Shown in pieces: positions 23,867 through 32,027 of a stretch of 64,000 nucleotides of DNA (its first letter is position 1; each line of letters begins with the position of its first letter). This stretch comes from JAVDCA01 sp963819385 (GTDB lineage Bacteria; Pseudomonadota; Alphaproteobacteria; Rhizobiales; Xanthobacteraceae), in the NCBI GenBank assembly GCA_963819385.1, contig CAWFVV010000006.1:1674001-1738000 (forward strand). The letters are read 5' to 3'. The translations under genes were made by a program, and so were the position numbers. The notes under the pieces are model-generated. The model made no database searches, was not told where the DNA came from, and saw only the letters and a list, made by a program, of their open reading frames with translations.

Positions 23867-23912
23867 GACACATCTCTTCCCCGATCCAACCTCTCTCGAA
23901 AGGAGCTTCATC

Positions 23913-24140
23913 ATGGATCCCATCGCAGCAAAATATGTTGGCGCCGGACTGGCGTGCATCGGCATGGGCGCGACCGCGATCGGCGTCGCCAACGTGTTCG
24001 GTCAGTTCCTGACCGGCGCGCTGCGCAATCCGTCCGCGGCCGGCGGCGAGCGCAACACGCTCTTCCTCGGCTTCGCGCTCGCGGAAGCGTTCGGCATCTT
24101 CTCGCTGCTGATCGCGCTCCTGCTCCTCTTCGTGCTCTGA
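23913..24140 (+). CDS. atpE: F0F1 ATP synthase subunit c
   Basis: A 75-residue hairpin protein that forms the proton-driven rotor. Helix 1 carries the packing motif GLACIGMGATAIGVANVFGQ, the polar loop reads RNPSAAGGERN, and helix 2 holds the proton-binding glutamate at residue 58 (ALAEAFGIF). AAAGGAG lies just before the ATG, one of the strongest ribosome sites in the operon, consistent with high c-subunit demand. It sits between atpB and atpF'. Length and motifs match alphaproteobacterial c subunits. Confidence 0.97.
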   Translation: MDPIAAKYVGAGLACIGMGATAIGVANVFGQFLTGALRNPSAAGGERNTLFLGFALAEAFGIFSLLIALLLLFVL

Positions 24141-24198
24141 ACGAGCGTAACTCGCTCGGCCGGCAGACACGTGTCCGCCGCCGATCAGGGAGTGGCTG

Positions 24199-24741
24199 AT
24201 GGCCACCACGACAACCGCGCATACGGAACAGCCCGGCTCGCCGCACAGCGCGCCGTTCCCGCCGTTCGAGCGTGAGACGTTCCCGTCGCAGCTCTTCTGG
24301 CTCGCGATCTGCTTCATCGCGCTCTACGTGATGACGGCGCGACTGGTGCGGCCGCGGGTCGGCGGCATCATCGAGGGACGCAATCAGCGGATCGCGGGCG
24401 ATCTTGCCGAGGCGGGCCGCCTCAAGAGCGAATCGGAGGCCGCAATGGCGGCCTACGAGAAGGCGCTCAGCGACGCCCGCGCGCGAGCCCAGACGATCGC
24501 GGGCGAGACGCGCGACCGCCTGCAGGGCGAGGCGGACCGCAACCGCAAGACGCTCGAGGACCAGCTCACGGTGCGCCTGGCCGACGCCGAGAAGTCGATT
24601 GCGGCGACCAAGAACGCCGCCATGGTCAATGTGCGCGGCATCGCGGCGGAAGCCGCCGCCGCGATCGTCACCAGGCTCGCCGGCGTGACCGCGCCGGAGT
24701 CGACGATCGGCGCGGCGGTCGACGCCGTGCTCAAGCGCTAG
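24199..24741 (+). CDS. atpF': F0F1 ATP synthase subunit b' (AtpG/AtpF2 type)
   Basis: A 180-residue stator protein. After a polar N-terminus, one membrane helix (LFWLAICFIALYVMTARLV) is followed by a long charged coiled coil (RIAGDLAEAGRLKSESEAAM and on). Photosynthetic and many alphaproteobacteria have two different b-type subunits, b and b', that form a heterodimer holding the F1 part still. The longer N-terminal extension and the position before the second b gene identify this as b'. The gene ends nine bases before the next start. GAGTGGCTG precedes the ATG. Confidence 0.92.
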   Translation: MATTTTAHTEQPGSPHSAPFPPFERETFPSQLFWLAICFIALYVMTARLVRPRVGGIIEGRNQRIAGDLAEAGRLKSESEAAMAAYEKALSDARARAQTIAGETRDRLQGEADRNRKTLEDQLTVRLADAEKSIAATKNAAMVNVRGIAAEAAAAIVTRLAGVTAPESTIGAAVDAVLKR

Positions 24742-24750
24742 AGGATCGCC

Positions 24751-25242
24751 ATGCACATCCTCGCCGACGCCGAATTCTGGGTCGCGGTCGCCTTCGTGAT
24801 CTTTCTCGGCGTGCTCGTGAAGGTCGGTGCGCCCCGGCTGATCATCGGCGTGCTCGACGACCGCAGCGCCCGCATCAAGGCCGAGCTTGACGAGGCCCGG
24901 CGCGTACGCGAGGAGGCGCAGGCGCTGCTCGCCGACTACCAGCGCCGGCGCGGCGAGGCCGATCGCGAGGCGGACGCCATCGTGGTCGCCGCCAAGGCCG
25001 AGGCCGAGCGCCTCGCCGCCGAGGCCAAGGCGAAAGTCGACGACTTCGTCGCCCGCCGCACCAAGATGGCCGAGGCCAAGATCGCCCAGGCCGAAGCCCA
25101 GGCCGTCGCCGACGTGCGTGCCGCCGCCGCCGACGCAGCCGTCGCGGCCGCGGAAAGGATCCTCAGCGACGCCGCCAAGGGCCAGGTCGCCGACGATCTG
25201 ATCGCCCAGGGCATTCGCGACCTCAAGGCCAAGCTGAACTGA
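24751..25242 (+). CDS. atpF: F0F1 ATP synthase subunit b
   Basis: A 163-residue stator subunit. The N-terminal helix (AEFWVAVAFVIFLGVLVKVG) anchors it in the membrane, and RSARIKAELDEARRVREEAQ begins the long cytoplasmic coiled coil that reaches F1. It is the last gene of the F0 operon: atpI, atpB, atpE, atpF', atpF. The start lies nine bases after the b' stop, so the two are probably made in equal amounts. The gap downstream shows no T-rich terminator, only a GC-rich inverted repeat. Confidence 0.95.
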   Translation: MHILADAEFWVAVAFVIFLGVLVKVGAPRLIIGVLDDRSARIKAELDEARRVREEAQALLADYQRRRGEADREADAIVVAAKAEAERLAAEAKAKVDDFVARRTKMAEAKIAQAEAQAVADVRAAAADAAVAAAERILSDAAKGQVADDLIAQGIRDLKAKLN

Positions 25243-25527
25243 GCCTGGTTCGGGCGGCGGCTACGGCGTTGCCGCCGATCAGCGGCGGCGAAAGCGGTAA
25301 GTAATCCACCGGATTTTCATCCGCGGTATCTTGCTGTTACGGCTTTTTATGATTCCCTAGGTTTGCCGTGATTCGCGTCGGCGTCGAACCGACGCGGCGC
25401 GGCCGTGATCGACACAGGCCGGCTCATTTGTGCCATCGCGGCCGGTCATTGACCGTCAGCCATTTCGATTTTTCCGCATTTCCGTCCGAGTTTCCCAGTC
25501 GCGTGATCCCAGTGGCATGGTTGCGCG

Positions 25528-26247
25528 TTGCGTCGCGCGTGCGTCGATCAACCGATGGCGGCGTACCTGCCGAATGCCCGGGGGACTTGGGTGATCATCT
25601 TCGATTGCAACGGCGTTCTGGTCGATGGCGAGCCGATCTCGGCCACGGTCGCGGCGGAAGAATTCACCCGTGCGGGCTTCCAGATGACGCCGCAGGTCGT
25701 CGCGCGCTTCTTCACCGGCCGGCGCGCGATCGACATGTGCGCCGACGTCGAGGCCGCCACCGGCCGCAAGCTGCCGACAAGCTTCCCGACCGATCTCGCC
25801 GCATCGACGTTACGCCGTATCCGCGAAGAGCTGCGCGCGACGCCGCACGCCGCCCACGCGCTGACCTGGGTGCGCGGGCCTAAATGCGTCGCCTCGTCGG
25901 CGACGCTCGAGCGCATCCGCGAGAGCCTGGAAACCGCTGGGCTCTTGCGCTTCTTCGAGACGCGCCTGTTCTCCGCCAATGACGTGCCGCGCGGCAAGCC
26001 CGCACCCGATATCTTCCTTCACGCCGCAGGCCAGATGGGCATCGATCCGCGCGACTGCCTCGTGGTGGAGGATTCGCCGGTCGGCGTCGCGGCGGCGGTT
26101 GCGGCCGGAATGACCGCGATCGGCTTCGTCGGCGGCAGCCACATCCACGCGCTATCGCCGGCGGAACTCACCGCGGCCGGCGCGCGCACCGTCATCGCCG
26201 ACATGCGGGCGCTCAAGAGCACGGTCGTCGCGCTGCGCGGCTGGTGA
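25528..26247 (+). CDS. HAD-superfamily hydrolase with an atypical D-x-N first motif
   Basis: A 239-residue protein of the beta-phosphoglucomutase-like HAD subfamily. Motif I reads IIFDCNGVLVDGEPIS, where Asp26 is the nucleophile but the usual second Asp is Asn28 (codon 25609-25611) and the usual S after VD is G. Motif II is SSATLERIR, motif III contains RGKPAPDIF, and motif IV reads CLVVEDSPVGVAAA. The helical cap lies between about residues 40 and 100. Loss of the acid/base Asp would slow phosphate hydrolysis, though related proteins with Asn may exist. MAAYLPN at 25555 is another possible start. It stands alone after the F0 operon. Confidence 0.85.
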   Translation: MRRACVDQPMAAYLPNARGTWVIIFDCNGVLVDGEPISATVAAEEFTRAGFQMTPQVVARFFTGRRAIDMCADVEAATGRKLPTSFPTDLAASTLRRIREELRATPHAAHALTWVRGPKCVASSATLERIRESLETAGLLRFFETRLFSANDVPRGKPAPDIFLHAAGQMGIDPRDCLVVEDSPVGVAAAVAAGMTAIGFVGGSHIHALSPAELTAAGARTVIADMRALKSTVVALRGW

Positions 26248-26260
26248 TTGCCTTTATTTT

Positions 26261-26333
26261 GCGCATGTTCTTGTCGGCGAACCGGTGACCACCCCGGATC
26301 AAGTCCGGGGCGGGCTTTCGCCGGAACATGCGC
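26261..26333. repeat. palindromic repeat, gcgcatgttc...gaacatgcgc
   Basis: The outer arms gcgcatgttc (26261-26270) and gaacatgcgc (26324-26333) are complementary, and ccccgga/tccgggg pair inside. The segment cttgtcggcgaaccggtgacc links it to the families at 27183-27321 and 37396-37503. It abuts the stop codon of the minus-strand lipoprotein gene. Confidence 0.7.
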
Positions 26334-27065
26334 TATTGCGGCGGGGGCGGCGCTGCCGGCGGCCGGGGCTTCGGCTTGCGCGCCGGCTTGACCGGCTTCT
26401 TGCGCGGCTCCGGCGCGGCGCTCTGCGGGTCGAAGCCGACATAGATCACGTATTGGTCGAACTGGTTGCCGGGCGGCATCGGGAAGGTCATGTCTTCCTC
26501 GACGTGGGTGAACGTCGCGAACGGCTGGCCCGGCTGCAGCGTCACCGGCACCATGTAGAACTTGGTCCAGACCGTCTGCGGGTTGAGGCCTTCCTTGACG
26601 ACCGCAAGGCGTATCGGCAGCGCGGTCTCGCCCGGCGTGCCGGCCGGCCCAAGGATGACGCGACCTTCCACGCCGACCTTCATGGTGACGTCCTTGCCAC
26701 GCAGCGCGCACTCACGTGCGAACCGCACGAAGTTCGCCTGGTAGCGCAGCGACAATGCGGTCGACCCATTGTCCGCGACAGATTGCGAGAAGGTCGAGGC
26801 CCCCTGCCGGATGCTGACGTTCGGACAGTCCAGATCGGACTGTCCTGAACTCGCTGTCGCCCGCCATCGTGGTCGAGGAGCCGCCCGTGACGAAATTGCT
26901 GAAGCGCTGGGTGAAGGAGGACGAGGACGAGGCCGGCGGCGGCGAGGAGGCCGATGGGCTCGAGCTGCCCAGGCCGCCAAACGACGAGCATGCCGACAGG
27001 AAGGCCAGCGCCGCAACCACGCCGATCCCGCCCGCCCACGCTCGCGCTTTACTCCGAGGCCGCAT
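26333..27065 (-). pseudogene. exported lipoprotein gene split by a frameshift
   Basis: On the minus strand the gene starts at 27065 with a lipoprotein signal (GGIGVVAALAFLSAC, lipobox FLSAC), then a Ser/Pro-rich linker and FTQRFSNFVTGGSSTTMAGD. After SEF, at about 26838-26852, the frame must change by one base to reach DLDCPNVSIRQGASTFSQSV, the start of a conserved-looking domain that runs to a Lys/Pro-rich tail (ending PPAAPPPPQ). I recall homologues in related genomes where these parts are joined. The switch lies on a perfect hairpin, ggacagtcc-agatc-ggactgtcc (26823-26845). It may be a true mutation, a sequencing error or recoding. The function of the family is unknown. Confidence 0.7.
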
Positions 27066-27182
27066 CGTCCCGTCCGTGCCCGTTGCCGTCTTATACCGAC
27101 CCAACCATGGCGTCCCCAAGGCTGCGTTGCGGCGACACGCCACACCGGCGGCCACACCGGATCGAGTCCGGGGCAGGCTGTC

Positions 27183-27321
27183 GCCGGGATATGCGCTTTG
27201 ATTAGCGCATATCCTTGTCGGCGAACCGGTCTCCACTTCGCCGGGATATACGCTTTGATTAGCGCATATCCTTATCGGCGAACCGGTCTCCACTTCGTCG
27301 GGATATGCGCGGGGATCAGCG
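27183..27321. repeat. 57-bp tandem repeat, about 2.4 copies
   Basis: Units start at 27183, 27240 and 27297, exactly 57 bases apart. Each begins gccgggatatgcgctttgat, continues to agcgcatatcc and cggcgaaccggtctccac, and the third is partial. Copies 1 and 2 differ at only two positions. The arms gatatgcgc and gcgcatatc form a hairpin in each unit. It lies between the lipoprotein and GNAT genes. Confidence 0.85.
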
Positions 27322-27325
27322 TGGT

Positions 27326-27886
27326 TCATGCGGGCTCGTCCTTGAGCCGCGCAAACAGCAGGTGATCCTGCCAGATGCCGTTGATGCAGAGATACTGGCG
27401 CGCATAGCCCTCGCGCGCGAAGCCGCAGCGCTCCAGCAGGCGGATCGACGGCGTATTGGTCGGGATGCAGGCCGCCTCGACGCGATGCAGCCGCAGCGTC
27501 CCGAACGAGAACGGCAGCACCGCCTTGACGGCCGCGGTCATGTGCCCGCGGCGCACGAACGGCAGCCCCATCCAATAGCCGATGCTGCCGGCCTGGGCGA
27601 CGCCGCGCCGGATGCTCGCGAGCGTCAGGCCGCCGACGAGCAGGTTGTCCGGCTTGCGGAAGACGAAGAATGCGTAGGACTGGTCGCTGCGCCAATCCTC
27701 CGCGTAGCGCTTGAGCCGCCGGCGGAAGGCGCCACGGGTGAGATCGTCGGCGGGCCACGACGGCTCCCATGGGGTGAGGAACTCGCGGCTCGCGCCGCGC
27801 AGCTCCGCCCATTCCTCGAAGTCGGCCATCTGCGGCAGGCGCAGCGTGACGCCTTCGCCATCGACGGCTAGGCGAGGTCTCGGCAA
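27326..27886 (-). CDS. RimJ/RimL-type GNAT N-acetyltransferase
   Basis: A 186-residue acetyltransferase resembling RimJ, which modifies N-termini of ribosomal proteins, or a related small-molecule enzyme. Features are GVTLRLPQMADFEEWAELR, the acetyl-CoA strand region GSIGYWMGLPFVRRGHMTAA and the C-terminal NTPSIRLLERCGFAREGYARQYLCINGIW. The coding frame opens at a TTG (27886). An ATG at 27911 in another frame begins MAFFRTVGFAETSP, which resembles the N-terminus of homologues, so a one-base indel near 27875 may separate the natural start from the rest. The M16 protease gene ends 15 bases before that ATG, suggesting an operon. Confidence 0.85.
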   Translation of the reverse strand: MPRPRLAVDGEGVTLRLPQMADFEEWAELRGASREFLTPWEPSWPADDLTRGAFRRRLKRYAEDWRSDQSYAFFVFRKPDNLLVGGLTLASIRRGVAQAGSIGYWMGLPFVRRGHMTAAVKAVLPFSFGTLRLHRVEAACIPTNTPSIRLLERCGFAREGYARQYLCINGIWQDHLLFARLKDEPA

Positions 27887-27925
27887 AGCCGACTGTGCGA
27901 AAGAAGGCCATGCGCCGCTCGATCT

Positions 27926-29194
27926 TCAGGCCGCCTTCGGCACGAGGCGTTCGGCGATCGCGGCGGCGTTTTCGAGCCCGGCGGGGCCGAGCGCCGCGAC
28001 CGCGGGCCGCCCGCGCGCGATCAGGGCGCGCCCCGCCGCGCGGGCGCTCTCGACCGTCACGGCGTCGATCTTGGCGACGATCTCCTCCAGCGGCATCGGC
28101 CGCCCATAGACGCAAATCTGGCGCGCCAGCTGCGAGGCACGCTCGCTCGCGCTCTCCAGCGCCATCAGCTGATTGGCCTTCATCTGCGCCTTGACGCGCG
28201 CGACCTCGGATTCATCGAGCGTCTCAGCCGCCGACGCAATCTCTCCCACCACGACGCGCATCAGCTCGGCGGCGTCGGCGACGTCGGTCCCGGCGTAAAG
28301 AGCGAACATGCCCGTGTCCGTGTACGTCATGTGGAACGCGGAAATCGAGTAGCACAGCCCGCGCACCTCGCGCACCTCCTGAAACAGCCGCGACGACATC
28401 CCGCCGCCGAGGACGTTCGTGAACACGTGCAGGCTATGGAGCGCGGGATCGCGCTGCGGCAGGCCTTCGAGCGCGAGCGCGATGTGCACCTGCTCGAGGT
28501 CGCGCGGCTCGACCCGCACGCCGCCGCGGAACGTCGCCCCCTGCGCGGCGGGCGCGACCGGGCCCGCGAAGGCGGAAAAGCGGCGCTCGGCCTCGTCGAC
28601 CACCGCGCGATGGTCGACCCCGCCAGCCGCCGCGATCACGGTCCGCGGCGCGCGGTAGTGCCGCGTCAAATACGCCTTGAGGCGCTTGGCGTCGAACGAG
28701 CGCACCGTCGCGCGCGTGCCGAGGATCGAGCGGCCGATCGGCTGGTCCGCGAAGGCGGTCGCCTGCAGATATTCGAACACGAGATCGTCGGGCGTATCCT
28801 CCGTCGCGCCGATCTCCTGAACGATGACGTTCTTCTCGCGCACGATCTCGTCGGGGTCGAAGGACGGCGACGTCAGGATGTCGGCCAGCACATCGAGCGC
28901 CAGCGGAACATCGGCCTTGAGCGTGCGCGCGTAGTAGGCGGTCATCTCGACGCCGGTGGCGGCGTTGAGGTCGCCGCCGACGGCTTCGATCTCCTCGGCG
29001 ATCTGGCGGGCGGTGCGCCGGGTCGTGCCCTTGAACGCCATGTGCTCGAGGAAGTGGGAGATGCCCTGCTCCTCGGCCTGCTCGTGGCGGCTGCCGCAGC
29101 CCACCCACACGCCGAGCGCCGCCGTCTGCAGGTGCGGCATCGCGTCGGTGACGATCGTGAGGCCCGATGGCAGACGGGTGACTTCGACGCTCAT
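27926..29194 (-). CDS. M16-family zinc peptidase (mitochondrial processing peptidase-like)
   Basis: A 422-residue processing protease homologue. The inverted zinc motif HxxEH is at residues 47-51 (SHFLEHMAFKG), with the downstream acidic ligand region beginning at EEIEAVGGDLNAATG. A second pseudo-domain fills the C-terminal half (FTNVLGGGMSSRLFQEVREV, then GLCYSISAF). This is the rhizobial homologue of the mitochondrial processing peptidase beta subunit. Its start overlaps the thrC stop by four bases (ATGA), so it is translated in the same operon; this pairing is common in the group. The natural substrates in bacteria are not known. Confidence 0.94.
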   Translation of the reverse strand: MSVEVTRLPSGLTIVTDAMPHLQTAALGVWVGCGSRHEQAEEQGISHFLEHMAFKGTTRRTARQIAEEIEAVGGDLNAATGVEMTAYYARTLKADVPLALDVLADILTSPSFDPDEIVREKNVIVQEIGATEDTPDDLVFEYLQATAFADQPIGRSILGTRATVRSFDAKRLKAYLTRHYRAPRTVIAAAGGVDHRAVVDEAERRFSAFAGPVAPAAQGATFRGGVRVEPRDLEQVHIALALEGLPQRDPALHSLHVFTNVLGGGMSSRLFQEVREVRGLCYSISAFHMTYTDTGMFALYAGTDVADAAELMRVVVGEIASAAETLDESEVARVKAQMKANQLMALESASERASQLARQICVYGRPMPLEEIVAKIDAVTVESARAAGRALIARGRPAVAALGPAGLENAAAIAERLVPKAA

Positions 29195-30606
29195 GCGGCT
29201 CTCCCTTCGCGCGCGGCGCGGCTGGCTTCGAGGACGAAACGTTCGACCGCGGCCTGATCCGCGGGCAGGACGGTGACCCGCTCCGGCCGCGTCGCGAGAT
29301 CGGCCAGCCGGTCGGGCAGCCGCGGGCGCACGCCGCAGGCCGCCGCGACGGCATCTGGAAATTTCGCCGGATGCGCGGTCGACAGCACCACCATCGGCAC
29401 CGCGGGATCGCGGGCTTCTTTCTCGGCGACCGCGATCGCGACGCCGGTATGCGGATCGATCGTGACGCCGGTCTCGTGCAGCGTGGCGCGGATCGCCGCC
29501 GCCGTCTCGTCTTCGCTGGCGCGATCGGCCGTGAACACGGCGCGAATCCCGGCGAGCGCGGTCGCCGCAATGGAGAAGCGGCGCGACTGGGCGAGCGAGG
29601 CCATCGCGGCGCGCACCGGCTGCGGATCGCGCCCATAGGCCTCGAACAGCAGGCGCTCGAAGTTCGAGGACACCTGGATGTCCATCGAGGGCGACGCGGT
29701 CGCGACCACGTCGCGCACCTCGTAGGTCCCGGTCGCGAGCGTGCGGGCGAGGATGTCGTTGACGTTGGTTGCGACGGTGAGCCGCTCGATCGGCAGCCCC
29801 ATCTGCGCCGCGACGTAGCCGGCGAAGACGTCGCCGAAATTGCCGGTCGGCACCGTGAAGGCGACCTTGCGGTGCGGCGCCCCGAGCGCGACGGCGGCGA
29901 CGAAGTAGTACACGACCTGCGCGGCGATGCGCGCGAAGTTGATCGAGTTGACGCCCGAGAGGCCGACGCGATCGCGAAACGCGTGGTGGTTGAACATGGC
30001 CTTCACGATCGCCTGGCAGTCGTCGAACGTGCCGTCGATCGCGACAGCATGGACGTTGGCATCGTCGGCGCAGGTCATCATGCGCCGCTGCACCTCGGAG
30101 ATGCGCCCGTTGGGAAAGAGCACCACGAGGTCGACCTGGGCGCGGCCGCGGAACGCCTCCACGGCGGCGCCGCCGGTGTCGCCCGAAGTCGCGACCGCGA
30201 TGGTGGTGCGCTCGCCGCGGCCCGCCAGCGCGTGGTCCATCAGGCGGGCGAGAAGCTGCATCGCCAGGTCCTTGAAGGCGAGCGTCGGCCCGTGGAAGAG
30301 CTCGAGGATGAAGGTGTTGGGGCCGATCTGCGCGAGCGGCGTCACGGCGGGATGGCGGAACGTCGCATAGGCCTCGCGCGCCATGCGGGCGAGGTCGGCA
30401 TCCGCCACGGCCCCGCCCGCGAAAGCGCGCAACACCTCGACGGCGACTTCGGCGTAGGGGCGGCCCGCAAAGCCCGCGATGGTGTGGCGATCGAGACGCG
30501 GCCAGGACTCCGGCACGTAGAGGCCGCCGTCGCGCGCGAGGCCCGCGAGCGTCACGTCGACAAAGCCGAGCACGGGGGCTTCGCCCCGAGTCGAAATGTA
30601 GCGCAC
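29191..30606 (-). CDS. thrC: threonine synthase
   Basis: ThrC converts O-phosphohomoserine to threonine with pyridoxal phosphate. Typical motifs are YISTRGEAPVLGF at the start, HGPTLAFKDLAMQLL with the cofactor lysine, VATSGDTGGAAVEAFRG for phosphate binding and VPTGNFGDVFAGYVA. I chose the GTG at 30606, which gives 471 residues beginning VRYISTRGEAP as in homologues; an ATG at 30663 would add 19 residues of poor conservation. Neither start has a strong ribosome site. The stop overlaps the M16 start by four bases. The oxidase assembly genes lie upstream on the same strand. Confidence 0.95.
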   Translation of the reverse strand: MRYISTRGEAPVLGFVDVTLAGLARDGGLYVPESWPRLDRHTIAGFAGRPYAEVAVEVLRAFAGGAVADADLARMAREAYATFRHPAVTPLAQIGPNTFILELFHGPTLAFKDLAMQLLARLMDHALAGRGERTTIAVATSGDTGGAAVEAFRGRAQVDLVVLFPNGRISEVQRRMMTCADDANVHAVAIDGTFDDCQAIVKAMFNHHAFRDRVGLSGVNSINFARIAAQVVYYFVAAVALGAPHRKVAFTVPTGNFGDVFAGYVAAQMGLPIERLTVATNVNDILARTLATGTYEVRDVVATASPSMDIQVSSNFERLLFEAYGRDPQPVRAAMASLAQSRRFSIAATALAGIRAVFTADRASEDETAAAIRATLHETGVTIDPHTGVAIAVAEKEARDPAVPMVVLSTAHPAKFPDAVAAACGVRPRLPDRLADLATRPERVTVLPADQAAVERFVLEASRAAREGRAA

Positions 30607-30786
30607 GATGCGGTCTCGATCCGGCTGTGGGCGGCGGGTTGAGGCGGTGGACGCCAGGGCCATCCCGGCGCCCTGGCGATCATCTAACTTGTTGGAATCA
30701 CAAATATTAACGCCGGCCTCCGGGACCCGGGCCGACATCGCCCGAAGACTAGTCGGAAGGGTCGCGGCGCACAAGAACCGGTTGGG

Positions 30787-31941
30787 TCAGATCTGGGTGG
30801 ACGCGTCCCGCCGCGCCCGCCAGCGGCCGGCGAACCAGAAGCCGAAGGTTCCGACCAGCACGGCGGCAAGCCCATACCACGTGAAAACGTAGCCGAGGTG
30901 ATTGTTGGGGAACGACGGCTTCAGGGTGCCTGCCTGCGGCAGGCCACCCGCCACGGGCGGCGCTTCCTGCTCGATATAGAACGGCGCGACCGGGCCGACT
31001 CCTTTGACCGCCGCGATCGCGGTCGAATCGCGAGAGAACCAAAGATTCTTGGCCGGTTCCGCCGCGGGCGTGAACATCCCGGGCCGCTCCGGCCAGCGCA
31101 TGACACCGACGATCTCCACCGGGTCAGCGATTTCGCCTTGCGGGCGCGTCGCCGGATCCTGGCGGCCCTCGGGGACGAAGCCGCGATTGACCATGACGGT
31201 GCCGCCGGGAAAGCGCGCCGGCGTGAAGACCCAATAGCCCGGGCCGGAGTCGCCGCCATGCAGGCTCGACCCCGTGGTGAAGACCAGCGCCTCCTTGTCG
31301 TTGAGGAACCGGGCCGTGAAGGCGACGCGTTGGAATTCGTCGCTCGCCGGGTCGAGCCGCGCCCAGTCGGCGGACGGCGGCAGCCGGGTCGGCGGTGCCG
31401 CGAAGCGCGCCGAGACGGTCGCGATCAGCGCCTCCTTCCAGGCGAGGCGCTTCACCTGCCAGGTGCCGAGCCCGATGAGCAGCGCGAATGCGCACGCCGC
31501 CGTAATGCTCGGGCCCACGAGCCCGCGACGCGCCGGCTGGTCGGCGGTCACGATTCCCCCTCGCCCCACGAGCCGCCCTTCCGCGGCCTTGTGGTGGTAT
31601 TGCAGCGCGATCAGCACGCCCTTCATCGAGCGCAGCGGCGCGAGCGTGGTGAGCAGGATGAGCGGCAGCCACAGCACCACGTGCACCCATATGGGCGGCG
31701 CGTAGCGCACCTCGGTGATGAGCGCCGCGCCGACCACGATGAAGCCCGCGAACAGAATCACGAACACCGCCGGACCGTCGCCCGCGTCGACGAACGAATA
31801 GTCGAGATCGCAGACTTCACAGCGCGCCTTGAGGCCGAGAAAGCCGGCAAACATGCGCCCCTTGCCGCAGCGCGGGCAGCGGCACGCAAGGCCGGCGAGG
31901 ATGGGATTGGGAGGCGTGATCGAGGGCTCGGTCATGGACAT
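30787..31941 (-). CDS. fused DUF983-SURF1 protein
   Basis: One uninterrupted frame of 384 residues joins two proteins that are usually separate neighbours. Residues 1 to about 130 are DUF983: a zinc-ribbon-like CRCPRCGKGRMFAGFLGLKA with further CEVC, and two membrane helices. From about 135, TADQPARRGLVGPSITAACA starts a SURF1 domain with its N-terminal helix, WQVKRLAWKE, VMVNRGFVPEGRQDP, and the second helix near the C-terminus (HLGYVFTWYGLAAVLVGTFG). SURF1 helps insert haem a into the oxidase. A GTG before TADQPA could start SURF1 separately. It follows coxC in the oxidase cluster. Confidence 0.88.
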   Translation of the reverse strand: MSMTEPSITPPNPILAGLACRCPRCGKGRMFAGFLGLKARCEVCDLDYSFVDAGDGPAVFVILFAGFIVVGAALITEVRYAPPIWVHVVLWLPLILLTTLAPLRSMKGVLIALQYHHKAAEGRLVGRGGIVTADQPARRGLVGPSITAACAFALLIGLGTWQVKRLAWKEALIATVSARFAAPPTRLPPSADWARLDPASDEFQRVAFTARFLNDKEALVFTTGSSLHGGDSGPGYWVFTPARFPGGTVMVNRGFVPEGRQDPATRPQGEIADPVEIVGVMRWPERPGMFTPAAEPAKNLWFSRDSTAIAAVKGVGPVAPFYIEQEAPPVAGGLPQAGTLKPSFPNNHLGYVFTWYGLAAVLVGTFGFWFAGRWRARRDASTQI

Positions 31942-31985
31942 CTCTCAAGCTCGCCACGTCGTTACGCGCACCACGAAATGCAAGA

Positions 31986-32005
31986 GGGCGGCCCTTCGGC
32001 CGCCC
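31986..32005 (-). terminator. hairpin between coxC and the DUF983-SURF1 gene
   Basis: An 8-bp stem, gggcggcc and ggccgccc, encloses four bases just after the coxC stop. On the minus strand it is followed by tcttgcattt, a weak T-rich run. It may attenuate transcription or protect the coxC mRNA end. Confidence 0.45.
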
Positions 32006-32027
32006 CCCACTATCGCTGTGCTCCCCC

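Noticed and set aside
25243..25527. Promoter with a TATGAT -10 near 25348
   Set aside because: No matching -35 at 16-18 bases; the nearest TTGCTG is 11 bases away.
27183..27321. CRISPR array
   Set aside because: The 57-bp units are directly adjacent with no unique spacers, and no cas genes are seen.
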